From Clostridiales bacterium (GTDB taxonomy: Bacteria > Bacillota_A > Clostridia > Saccharofermentanales > Saccharofermentanaceae), in assembly GCA_017649745.1 (NCBI GenBank), contig JAGCGE010000084.1, positions 1 to 13,640 on the forward strand: DNA of 13,640 nucleotides, written 5' to 3'. Position numbers and translations under genes: made by a program. Positions 1 through 6,447 of the stretch are shown in pieces (positions within the stretch are counted from its first letter, which is position 1; each line of letters starts with the position of its first letter). The notes under the pieces were generated by a model. That model searched no databases. It was not told the origin of the DNA and was given only the letters and a program-made list of their open reading frames with translations.

Positions 1-183
1 AAACTTATGAAAAGTGAAAAACACGGTAAGATGTTTCATCACATATAGATGATACCCTAACAAAATCACCTCAACAATACAAATTCATTTGACAAAAAGG
101 ACAAATCGCAAGCTTTTCTTTGAGCATATTTTTGTGATAATAATCCCGCGAAACGTTACGAGTACGGCTTTCCGAGGATTTTG
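1..183. other. left-edge flank with no supported gene
   Basis: No gene can be supported here. On the plus strand, frame 1 is open from the edge to a TAG at 46-48 (ending GKMFHHI), which could be the tail of a gene from outside the window or chance. On the minus strand a TTG at 63-61 lies 3 nt after GAGGTG (72-67), and its frame stays open for 21 codons to the window edge. It could be the start of a gene running left, but there is too little sequence to judge. A TTGACA at 89-94 on the plus strand has no matching -10 box. The stretch is AT-rich intergenic DNA downstream of the DUF4214 gene. Confidence 0.4.
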
Positions 184-218
184 CACAAAGAGGCAGTCTC
201 CATAACGAAGACTGCCTC
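184..218 (-). terminator. probable intrinsic terminator of the DUF4214 gene
   Basis: A perfect 10-bp stem is formed by 190-199 (gaggcagtct) and 209-218 (agactgcctc) with a 9-nt loop. It starts 24 nt after the stop codon of the minus-strand gene. Read on the minus strand the hairpin is followed by TTTGTG, so the U-tract is short and broken. It is the only good hairpin downstream of that gene. The stem is strong but the tail is weak, so termination may be leaky. Confidence 0.65.
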
Positions 219-241
219 ATAAAGATCAATCGATCTGGTGA

Positions 242-2578
242 TTAGCAAGGGATGATCCTAGCTTCTACACACTTTTCTGTAAACTCAGCACTTCTGGTAA
301 ATCCGAAAACAACAGAAGACCTGTCAGTACCTTTGTCAAGAAGACCGATCCAGTAAGCCTTACCTTCTGCTTCAGGCTCACGGTTCATAAATGTGAGATA
401 GAGACGATTTACGAACTCTTCGTTGGAGAGCTTCATGTCCTTCATCTCTGCACTTAAGAAGAATTCTGCACCAACCTGCTCACCTGTAAGTGTGAAGTTA
501 GCAAGCTTAACAGCCCAATACTCACGACCTGCAGCATCAAACTCACGGTTCAAAGCTGTTTTATAAAGTCTTTCTACGAAAGAATATGTAAGCTCAGTAG
601 GCTTGATCTCAGTAGATGGCTTAATATCAATTCCGGAAAGGATTCCATAAGAAGCGCAAGTATCAGCCCACTCCTGTGAGAAGATAAAGCCGTTAGCTAC
701 TTCCTGTCTTGTTGCTTTCTTATCAGAGAGCAAGCCAACCCAATACTTCAAGCCTTCAGCATCAGACTCACGATCAAAGAATGTCTTATAAAGAGTCTCT
801 ACAAACTGCTCATCTGTTGCATTACTGTTAATAAATTCAGCACTGAATACGAATCCCTGTGCAACCTGAGCACCGGACTGATTGAAAGAAGTAAGTTCAT
901 TAACCCAGTACTTCTTTCCGCCTTCCTCAGCTTCACGGCCAAGGACAAACTTATAAAGACGCTCAACGAAAGAAGCGATCTTAGCATTAGGATCATTTAC
1001 GTCTTTATCAGAAGATTCATTATTATTTGGAGTATTATCATTGTTTGTAGTATTGTTATCATTTGCAGGAGGATTGTAACCCTCATATGCCGTAATGGTG
1101 ATCTCCTTAGTAGAAGAACCTATACCTGTACCTGCTGCAGGCATACTCTCTGCAACAAGAAGATTCTTAGAAGAATCAGAATTAGATGCCCAACCTACGT
1201 TAACTGTAGCATCTATATTGTTATCCTTAAGGAAGGCTTCGAGCAAAGTCTTAGCTTCCTCGTAATTCTTACCTGTTACATCAGGCATAGCAACGAGCTT
1301 TGGAATAATAACAGATGTCTTATCAGTGATCTCCTTTGTTCCGAGTTCATCCTCGAAGATCTTATTGTCACCTGCTGTTCCTGCCTGATAGTAAGCGATA
1401 TTACCTTCCTTCTCAAGTGTTGGCTCACTAGCTTCAATATAAGAAAGTTCATATCCATTGATCACAACATAAGTAGCACAGGTATCGTCTTCGTTAGCAA
1501 TAATGTTCATAAAGGTATCATTATCAAACGAAATCTTGCAATTCTTCGGAGCCTTGACAAGATCAGTATCAACATTGATTTCGGAAGCTGCAACAGCTGT
1601 ACCTGCATTAATCTCGATACAATTATGTGAATAACCTATAATGAGATCGAGTGAATCATAAGAAACAAGCCCATAATCCTTAGCATTTAATCTCAGATCG
1701 CTTCCGTCGATTTTTATAGTAGACTCTGCAGCGATTCCGGAGGCATTACTGTCGACTTTTATCTTAGCAGGTCCACTGGTCAATACCTGAGAAGCTACAA
1801 CAGTAGCAGGCACATAAGTAAAAGCTGACTTATCACCTGTTGACTTCAGATCGATATTACCGCAATAGAGATCAATATATGTTCCTCTTGAAAAAAGACA
1901 TGAACCTGTTGAAGTAATGCTTACATTAGGATCGTTCTGACCGGCAATAATAATATCACCATTCGCCATGATACCATAGTAATCACCAGTGATTGTAAGA
2001 TCTGTTCCTGCAATCTCAACATCATCCAACGCTGCAATAGCTACGGTATTATCACCAGAAGACATATCGATACTAACCTTAGCTTCTTCAAGTCTAACGA
2101 AACTTGCATCGATACCCATGTTGGAAGCCTTAATATCGATAACATCCTTATAGTCTTTACTATCAATTGTCAATTCTTCTTCTGCAAGTATTCCAACACT
2201 AACATCAGAGATCTTAACAGAACCATTCATATAGATAAAACTATTATCATAGTTTCCCTGGGATAATCTTGTAACAAATATTCCGTAAGTGTCATCATCA
2301 TACTCGTAACCTGTTGTAATTACAGCATCATCAAAGCTAAGCGTATGAGTATCCGGATCAAACTTGACTTTACCATCATTAACAGAATCACCCTCAAGGA
2401 CATTATCCTTGTTCTCTGATGTGATCTCGGTATTAGCAACCCAAATACCATAGCGAACTGGGGTTGGTTCAAGCAGATCTCCCGGTGCTGCAAAAACAGA
2501 ACCGCCGAATGCCGATAAACTGATCGTAGCAACAATGACGGAACTCATGCTCATCAGCAAGGTCTTCATGTTCTTCAT
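242..2578 (-). CDS. secreted surface protein: PASTA domain plus four DUF4214 units
   Basis: Exported protein of 778 aa. Start chosen at the ATG at 2578 because AAAGGAG (2594-2588) precedes it by 9 nt; an upstream in-frame ATG at 2611 has no such site. Residues 1-30 are a signal peptide (basic N-end, hydrophobic core, VFA before the likely cut). Residues about 32-425 are acidic, Asn/Asp/Thr-rich and beta-strand-like, with repeated 'I.I.g....GI.A..d' patterns suggesting a beta-solenoid. Residues about 430-498 match a PASTA domain (MPDVTGKNYEEAKTLLEAF), which in other proteins binds peptidoglycan or beta-lactams. A 30-residue Asn-rich linker follows. DUF4214 units begin at residues 537, 592, 667 and 722 (FVERLYK...RE...G..YW). 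No LPXTG or C-terminal membrane anchor is visible; the protein ends in IIPC. Role inferred: wall-associated matrix or adhesion protein. The gene is transcribed alone. The domain calls are fairly sure; the function is not known. Confidence 0.88.
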   Translation of the reverse strand: MKNMKTLLMSMSSVIVATISLSAFGGSVFAAPGDLLEPTPVRYGIWVANTEITSENKDNVLEGDSVNDGKVKFDPDTHTLSFDDAVITTGYEYDDDTYGIFVTRLSQGNYDNSFIYMNGSVKISDVSVGILAEEELTIDSKDYKDVIDIKASNMGIDASFVRLEEAKVSIDMSSGDNTVAIAALDDVEIAGTDLTITGDYYGIMANGDIIIAGQNDPNVSITSTGSCLFSRGTYIDLYCGNIDLKSTGDKSAFTYVPATVVASQVLTSGPAKIKVDSNASGIAAESTIKIDGSDLRLNAKDYGLVSYDSLDLIIGYSHNCIEINAGTAVAASEINVDTDLVKAPKNCKISFDNDTFMNIIANEDDTCATYVVINGYELSYIEASEPTLEKEGNIAYYQAGTAGDNKIFEDELGTKEITDKTSVIIPKLVAMPDVTGKNYEEAKTLLEAFLKDNNIDATVNVGWASNSDSSKNLLVAESMPAAGTGIGSSTKEITITAYEGYNPPANDNNTTNNDNTPNNNESSDKDVNDPNAKIASFVERLYKFVLGREAEEGGKKYWVNELTSFNQSGAQVAQGFVFSAEFINSNATDEQFVETLYKTFFDRESDAEGLKYWVGLLSDKKATRQEVANGFIFSQEWADTCASYGILSGIDIKPSTEIKPTELTYSFVERLYKTALNREFDAAGREYWAVKLANFTLTGEQVGAEFFLSAEMKDMKLSNEEFVNRLYLTFMNREPEAEGKAYWIGLLDKGTDRSSVVFGFTRSAEFTEKCVEARIIPC

Positions 2579-2587
2579 GTTTAATTT

Positions 2588-2594
2588 CTCCTTT
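2588..2594 (-). promoter_or_regulatory. ribosome binding site fixing the DUF4214 protein start
   Basis: AAAGGAG on the minus strand, 9 nt upstream of the ATG at 2578. It falls inside the longer open frame that begins at 2611, so it argues against the upstream ATG, whose extra residues would also bury the signal peptide. It lies 5 nt after the leader hairpin at 2600-2616, so folding there could affect ribosome access. Confidence 0.85.
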
Positions 2595-2599
2595 GATTT

Positions 2600-2650
2600 G
2601 TGATCGGGCAAATCACTTTAAAACCACGTTCTTCTGCCCAATGAAGAACG
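2600..2650 (-). promoter_or_regulatory. paired leader hairpins with complementary loops
   Basis: On the minus strand two hairpins sit just before the ribosome binding site. Hairpin A pairs 2650-2643 with 2634-2627 (8 bp, CGTTCTTC/GAAGAACG) with loop ATTGGGCA. Hairpin B pairs 2616-2612 with 2604-2600 (5 bp, GTGAT/ATCAC) with loop TTGCCCG. GGGCA of loop A is complementary to TGCCC of loop B, so the RNA could form a kissing-loop structure directly upstream of AAAGGAG. The pairings are seen in the sequence; a regulatory role is inference. It does not match a riboswitch consensus I can recall. Confidence 0.4.
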
Positions 2651-2651
2651 C

Positions 2652-2682
2652 AAAAAAAACAGTTGACCTTTTAAGGATCAAC
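2652..2682 (-). terminator. intrinsic-terminator-like hairpin inside the leader (possible attenuator)
   Basis: On the minus strand 2682-2678 (GTTGA) pairs with 2666-2662 (TCAAC), and 2676-2674 (CCT) pairs with 2669-2667 (AGG). One bulged T lies between the two helices and the loop is TAAA. TG and then eight T (2659-2652) follow. It lies about 150 nt downstream of the likely transcription start and 74 nt before the start codon, so it would stop transcription ahead of the gene unless relieved. The stem is only 8 bp, so efficiency is uncertain. It cannot be the glgP terminator, which is the stronger hairpin at 2885-2914. Confidence 0.5.
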
Positions 2683-2721
2683 CGAAAAAAATAATATATT
2701 AAGGGAATACAACACAATCGC

Positions 2722-2798
2722 AAACAAACCCAATCAAAATATTGCGGTGTCACGTTCACGCTAAACAAACCCAATCAAAAATACTGCGTTAACACGTT
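2722..2798 (-). repeat. two tandem 35/36-bp imperfect direct repeats in the leader
   Basis: Copies at 2722-2756 and 2763-2798 share the plus-strand core aaacaaacccaatcaaaa and then at-tgcg and cacgtt blocks, with a 41-bp period. Read on the minus strand each copy runs AACGTG, a short variable part, CGCA, TATTTT and GATTGGGTTTGTTT. The second copy in transcript order is bracketed by CGCAA and TTGCG, the first by ACGC and GCGT, so each could close into a hairpin around the conserved GATTGGGTTTG loop. They lie between the promoter at 2842-2870 and the gene. They could be protein-binding sites or tandem RNA motifs. Confidence 0.7.
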
Positions 2799-2841
2799 AA
2801 TCCCAAAATCATATATTTCTTCCGCTTAGAAAAGCAATTTG

Positions 2842-2870
2842 ATTATACTATTGAAGCATTGATATGTGAA
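2842..2870 (-). promoter_or_regulatory. sigma-A-type promoter of the DUF4214 gene
   Basis: On the minus strand TTCACA (2870-2865) is followed after exactly 17 nt by a perfect TATAAT (2847-2842). Transcription would start near 2835 and give a leader of roughly 255 nt before the ATG at 2578. It lies immediately downstream of the glgP terminator. A second, weaker -10-like TATATT occurs near 2700-2695 without a good -35 box. Confidence 0.75.
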
Positions 2871-2884
2871 GTGTTTTCAAAATT

Positions 2885-2914
2885 AAAAAACGGAGCTGTA
2901 TTGCTACAGCTCCG
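2885..2914 (-). terminator. strong intrinsic terminator of glgP
   Basis: A perfect 10-bp stem is formed by 2891-2900 (cggagctgta) and 2905-2914 (tacagctccg) with a 4-nt loop. On the minus strand it is followed by six T (2890-2885). It begins 27 nt after the glgP stop codon and insulates the DUF4214 gene, whose promoter starts 15 nt further on. Confidence 0.93.
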
Positions 2915-2941
2915 AATAAGTCTATTTCGTCTAAAAGATCA

Positions 2942-5341
2942 TCAGATCTTACAAGCCTTAACGTTCCAGATCTCCTTAGCATATTCGCTGATAGTACGGT
3001 CTGATGAGAAACGTCCTGAATTACAGATGTTGATCCAAGCCATCTTAGCCCACTTGGACTCACTCTTATAATCCATGTAGATCCTGTCTCTTGTCTTTCT
3101 GTAATCATCGAAATCACCAAGAACGTAGTATGTATCGCCCGGCTGCCAGTTATCACCGTAGATGATACCGTTATAGAGATCTCTGAACATACCTGTTCCT
3201 TCGTCATCGAATGTACCATCGATCAAACGATCAAGTGCCTTCTTAAGACCAGGAATATTCTCATACTGCCACTTAGGATTGTAATATGCCTTTGTAGCAG
3301 CCATATCACCTGCACGGCAACCGAAGATATAGATGTTATCGTTACCTACTGCATCAGCGATCTCAACGTTAGCACCGTCCAATGTACCAAGTGTAACAGC
3401 ACCGTTCATCATGAACTTCATGTTACCTGTACCTGAAGCCTCAAGACCAGCTGTAGAGATCTGCTCTGAGATATCTGAAGCCGGGAACAGACGCTCACCG
3501 TTAGATACGTTGTAGTTCTCGATAAATACGACCTTAAGTCTTCCCTTCATATCAGGATCACTATCGATAAGCTTAGCAATCTCGTTGATGAACTTGATGA
3601 TAGCCTTAGCTCTGAAGTAACCAGGAGCAGCCTTAGCACCAAAGATGATAGTTACAGGAGGAAGTGCAAGATTAGGGTCTTCCTTGATCCTGTCATAGAG
3701 GTTCAATGCATAAAGAGCATTGAGGAGCTGTCTCTTGTATTCGTGCAAACGCTTGATCTGTACGTCGAATACAGAATTAGGATTGATCTCAACACCTGTT
3801 GTCTTCTTAAGGAATTCAGCATAAGCCTTCTTGTTAGATTTCTTGATAGCGATGAGACGCTTCATTACAGCCTTATCATCCTTATACTTCTCAAGTTTCT
3901 TAAGCTCATCAAGATGTGTGATCCACTTATCATTACCAAGAAGCTCTGTAAACAAAGCTGAAAGCTCTGGGTTACACATACGGAGCCATCTTCTAGGTGT
4001 AACACCGTTTGTCTTATTGGAGAACTTCTCAGGATAGATGTTGTACCATTCCTTCAATGTCTCGTTCTTAAGGATCTCAGTATGAAGTGCAGCAACACCG
4101 TTTACGGAGTGAGAACCGTAGATAGCAAGCCAAGCCATCTGAACTTTACCGTCAGCGAGCATGCTCATGCGATCGATAACCTCAGAGAAAACACCTGCCT
4201 CATACATCTGAGCTCTGAACTGATTGTTGATACCTTCAACGATCTCGAAGATACGTGGGAAGAGATATCTGAAGATCGAGATATCCCACTTCTCAAGAGC
4301 CTCTGCCATGATCGTATGGTTAGTATATGCAAATGTCTCCTTAACGATCTCCCATGCATCTTCCCAACGGATGCCATTCTCGTCAACGAGGATACGCATA
4401 AGCTCAGGAATACCGATTACAGGGTGTGTATCGTTAAGCTGGATAGCATTGTACTTCGCAAAATCCTTAAGATCATCGCCGTGTACCTTCTTATATCTTC
4501 TTACGATATCCTGCAAGGAAGCAGATACGAAGAAATACTGCTGTCTTACACGCAATACCTTACCGTCATAAGAAGTATCGTTAGGATAGAGAACACGCCA
4601 AATATCATTTACACGGTTTCTCTGGATAACAGCATCGTCAAATCTCTGTGAATTGAAGAGATTGAAGTCGAATTCCTCAGCAGGCTCAGCCTTCCACAAA
4701 CGAAGGAGGTTGATATTCTTTGTGCCGTAACCTGTAATAGGAAGGTCACAAGGGATAGCCCATACATCCATATCGTTGTAGTGAACCTTTACCTTCTCCT
4801 GGAAACGCTGGAGCGTAAACGGATAACCCTTCTCCATCCAGCTGTCCGGATGCTCTTTCTGGAAACCGTTTTCGATCGTCTGACGGAACAAGCCGTAACG
4901 ATACATGATTCCGTAACCTGTTACAGGAAGGTTCAATGTAGCACATGAATCAAGGAAACATGCTGCAAGTCTTCCAAGACCGCCGTTTCCAAGTGCAGGA
5001 TCTGTCTCTTCTTCAAGAATATCCGTAAGGTCATAACCATATGAAGCCATTGCCTCTTTAGCTTCATTGTATATACCCAGGTTAACGAGGTTATTAAGAA
5101 GAGATCTTCCCTCAAGGAACTCAGCTGAGAAATAATAAGCTTGACGCTCCTTACTGTAAGCTACTCTGGTCTCCTCCCAGTTGTCTGAGATAAGTTCAAC
5201 AACACTCTTGGAAAGAGCTGTCCAGAAGTCTCTGGCTGTAGCCTTTTCAACCGTAAAACCGGTCTCAGCTCTAACGTGAGCATCGATACGGTCGGTTAAC
5301 ATCTTAGTAGTAACTTTTTTTGCCATAATACGTCGACGCAA
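2942..5341 (-). CDS. glgP: glycogen/starch/alpha-glucan phosphorylase
   Basis: Cytosolic PLP enzyme that cleaves alpha-1,4-glucan ends with phosphate to give glucose-1-phosphate (GT35 family). The product is 799 aa from a TTG start at 5341, or 794 aa from the ATG at 5326; bacterial relatives have about 800. Numbered from the ATG, LGNGGLGRLAACFLDS begins at residue 112, and the PLP-binding lysine is Lys637 in EASGTGNMKF, followed by NGAVTLGTLDGANVEI. KRLHEYKRQLLN is also typical. No N-terminal phosphorylation tail or extra domain is visible. The start is uncertain: the only good Shine-Dalgarno (GAGGGGGTGG, 5360-5351) suits the TTG (9 nt) better than the ATG (24 nt). The gene stands alone between its own promoter and terminator, with no glgA/B/C/D or malQ nearby. 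A maltodextrin phosphorylase role cannot be excluded, as sequence alone does not separate the two. Confidence 0.95.
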   Translation of the reverse strand: MRRRIMAKKVTTKMLTDRIDAHVRAETGFTVEKATARDFWTALSKSVVELISDNWEETRVAYSKERQAYYFSAEFLEGRSLLNNLVNLGIYNEAKEAMASYGYDLTDILEEETDPALGNGGLGRLAACFLDSCATLNLPVTGYGIMYRYGLFRQTIENGFQKEHPDSWMEKGYPFTLQRFQEKVKVHYNDMDVWAIPCDLPITGYGTKNINLLRLWKAEPAEEFDFNLFNSQRFDDAVIQRNRVNDIWRVLYPNDTSYDGKVLRVRQQYFFVSASLQDIVRRYKKVHGDDLKDFAKYNAIQLNDTHPVIGIPELMRILVDENGIRWEDAWEIVKETFAYTNHTIMAEALEKWDISIFRYLFPRIFEIVEGINNQFRAQMYEAGVFSEVIDRMSMLADGKVQMAWLAIYGSHSVNGVAALHTEILKNETLKEWYNIYPEKFSNKTNGVTPRRWLRMCNPELSALFTELLGNDKWITHLDELKKLEKYKDDKAVMKRLIAIKKSNKKAYAEFLKKTTGVEINPNSVFDVQIKRLHEYKRQLLNALYALNLYDRIKEDPNLALPPVTIIFGAKAAPGYFRAKAIIKFINEIAKLIDSDPDMKGRLKVVFIENYNVSNGERLFPASDISEQISTAGLEASGTGNMKFMMNGAVTLGTLDGANVEIADAVGNDNIYIFGCRAGDMAATKAYYNPKWQYENIPGLKKALDRLIDGTFDDEGTGMFRDLYNGIIYGDNWQPGDTYYVLGDFDDYRKTRDRIYMDYKSESKWAKMAWINICNSGRFSSDRTISEYAKEIWNVKACKI

Positions 5342-5350
5342 TTACTGCGC

Positions 5351-5360
5351 CCACCCCCTC
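5351..5360 (-). promoter_or_regulatory. glgP ribosome binding site favouring a TTG start
   Basis: GAGGGGGTGG on the minus strand lies 9 nt before TTG (5341-5339) and 24 nt before the first in-frame ATG (5326). No second purine-rich site lies between them. Spacing therefore argues for TTG initiation, adding the residues M-R-R-R-I before MAKK. Confidence 0.6.
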
Positions 5361-5388
5361 ACATAAAGATTGGTTTACCACAAGTTCA

Positions 5389-5418
5389 ATTTTATCAGTT
5401 TCTAACGATTTTGGTCAA
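5389..5418 (-). promoter_or_regulatory. promoter of glgP
   Basis: On the minus strand TTGACC (5418-5413) is followed after 18 nt by TAAAAT (5394-5389). TGA directly before the -10 box makes an extended -10 (TGnTAAAAT). The predicted start of transcription is near 5382, about 40 nt before the TTG codon. The -35 box lies inside the inverted repeat at 5406-5422. Confidence 0.7.
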
Positions 5419-5422
5419 ATCG
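5406..5422. promoter_or_regulatory. inverted repeat over the glgP -35 box (possible operator)
   Basis: cgattt (5406-5411) and aaatcg (5417-5422) are exact inverted repeats around a 5-nt centre, and together they cover the glgP -35 hexamer at 5413-5418. A dimeric repressor bound here would block RNA polymerase. It does not fit the catabolite-responsive cre consensus. Operator function is inferred from position and symmetry only. Confidence 0.4.
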
Positions 5423-5466
5423 ATTCATAAATATAATTGATATTCAGCGGCACATTTATATACAAA

Positions 5467-5495
5467 TTGACAATAAATTTACAACATTGAATAAT
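5467..5495 (+). promoter_or_regulatory. promoter of the prepilin peptidase operon
   Basis: A perfect TTGACA (5467-5472) is followed after 17 nt by AATAAT (5490-5495), one mismatch from TATAAT. Transcription would start near 5502, giving a leader of about 47 nt with GGAGG (5539-5543) 5 nt before the ATG at 5549. The promoter is divergent from that of glgP, with about 50 bp between the two -35 boxes. Confidence 0.65.
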
Positions 5496-5548
5496 CACAC
5501 CTAATATATTAAACTTTTATTTGTATTTAAAAGAACACGGAGGACGAT

Positions 5549-6433
5549 ATGAAGACAGTCGTCGCAGCGATAATAGCCGTTATTTTAGGGTTCCTGATCG
5601 GAATTTCACTCACATTTATCTTTAAGAAACTTCCGGAATCCTGGCTTCAGGATTATGATTACGACCCGAAATCACCTAAATTTCGACTTGCGAAGAGAAT
5701 GGAGATCTTTCCTCACGGCGTCTTAGCAGGCGTTTTCTGTTGTGCTTTCTACCTCGTGGCAGTTATCTTCTTTAAAGAGCTCCTCGACAACATGATGTTC
5801 ATCCGTATGGCAGCGATACTCCTTATCGTTCCTGTACTCTTCCTTATATTGATCTCAGACAAGCTCAACAGGATAATCCCTGACCAGTTCTCTATCTTTA
5901 TGGGAATCTTCGGCCTTATCCTCCTTGCTTCTGACTATCTCGAAAAGAATTTCTGGTTTACACCTGAGGCACCTTGGTTCGCACCGCTCATCAACCGTTT
6001 CGGTGCAGCTTTACTTGGTGCAGGTGTCCTTTTCCTCATGGGTCTTCTCGGAGAGCTCCTCTTTTCGAAAGAATCCATGGGACACGGTGATATCAAGCTC
6101 ATAGCTGCCTGCGGACTTTGCACAGGTATTTACGGAATGGTCGTACTTATCTATGTATCAGTCTTCTCGGCACTTCTTTTTGCTATCCCTCTTCTCGTTA
6201 AGAAGCAGATGAGAGTAAACGAAGAGAAGAAAGCTATCAGGAACAGTGAAGATCCTATTCAGGCAAGAATGGAGATCAACATCAAGAAGGCTCAGACACA
6301 TTATGCTGAAGATCCTGATTACCTTGCATTCGGTCCGTTCCTGGCGCTCGGATGCGGTGTATTCGTTATTCTTGAACCTGTATTCTTTAGTCTGATGATC
6401 AAGAACCTGAATCTGCTCGGGCTTTATTTCTGA
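5549..6433 (+). CDS. A24 family prepilin peptidase
   Basis: Integral membrane aspartyl protease of the type IV prepilin peptidase family, which removes the leader of type IV pilin-like precursors. Length 294 aa with about seven hydrophobic segments. The N-terminus (residues 10-35, GFLIG...FKKLPESWLQDY) matches the clostridial form of PilD. The two catalytic aspartates are visible: Asp104 in ISDKLNRIIPDQ and Asp181 in the GxGD motif MGHGDIKL (residues 177-184). FGPFLALGC (261-269) is the usual closing motif. The CxxC zinc motif and methyltransferase region of proteobacterial PilD are absent; a charged loop at about 217-255 is specific to this protein. It is the first gene of a three-gene operon. 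No pilin, assembly ATPase or other pilus gene is in the window, so its substrates must be encoded elsewhere. Confidence 0.88.
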   Translation: MKTVVAAIIAVILGFLIGISLTFIFKKLPESWLQDYDYDPKSPKFRLAKRMEIFPHGVLAGVFCCAFYLVAVIFFKELLDNMMFIRMAAILLIVPVLFLILISDKLNRIIPDQFSIFMGIFGLILLASDYLEKNFWFTPEAPWFAPLINRFGAALLGAGVLFLMGLLGELLFSKESMGHGDIKLIAACGLCTGIYGMVVLIYVSVFSALLFAIPLLVKKQMRVNEEKKAIRNSEDPIQARMEINIKKAQTHYAEDPDYLAFGPFLALGCGVFVILEPVFFSLMIKNLNLLGLYF

Positions 6434-6447
6434 TTGGAGCTAATAAG

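Noticed and set aside
1..63. Possible gene start on the minus strand (GAGGTG then TTG) running off the left edge
   Set aside because: Only 21 codons are visible, the start codon is TTG and no promoter is clear, so it cannot be supported.
89..120. Plus-strand promoter with TTGACA
   Set aside because: No acceptable -10 box at 16-18 nt and no gene downstream on that strand.
75..135. Minus-strand mini-frame encoding an 18-residue CPFC-containing peptide
   Set aside because: It has no ribosome binding site and is too short to separate from chance.
2722..2798. CRISPR array
   Set aside because: There are only two imperfect copies with about 6 nt between them, no spacers and no cas genes.
4082..4651. 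189-codon open frame on the plus strand
   Set aside because: It is antisense to conserved glgP coding sequence, with no start signal or family resemblance.
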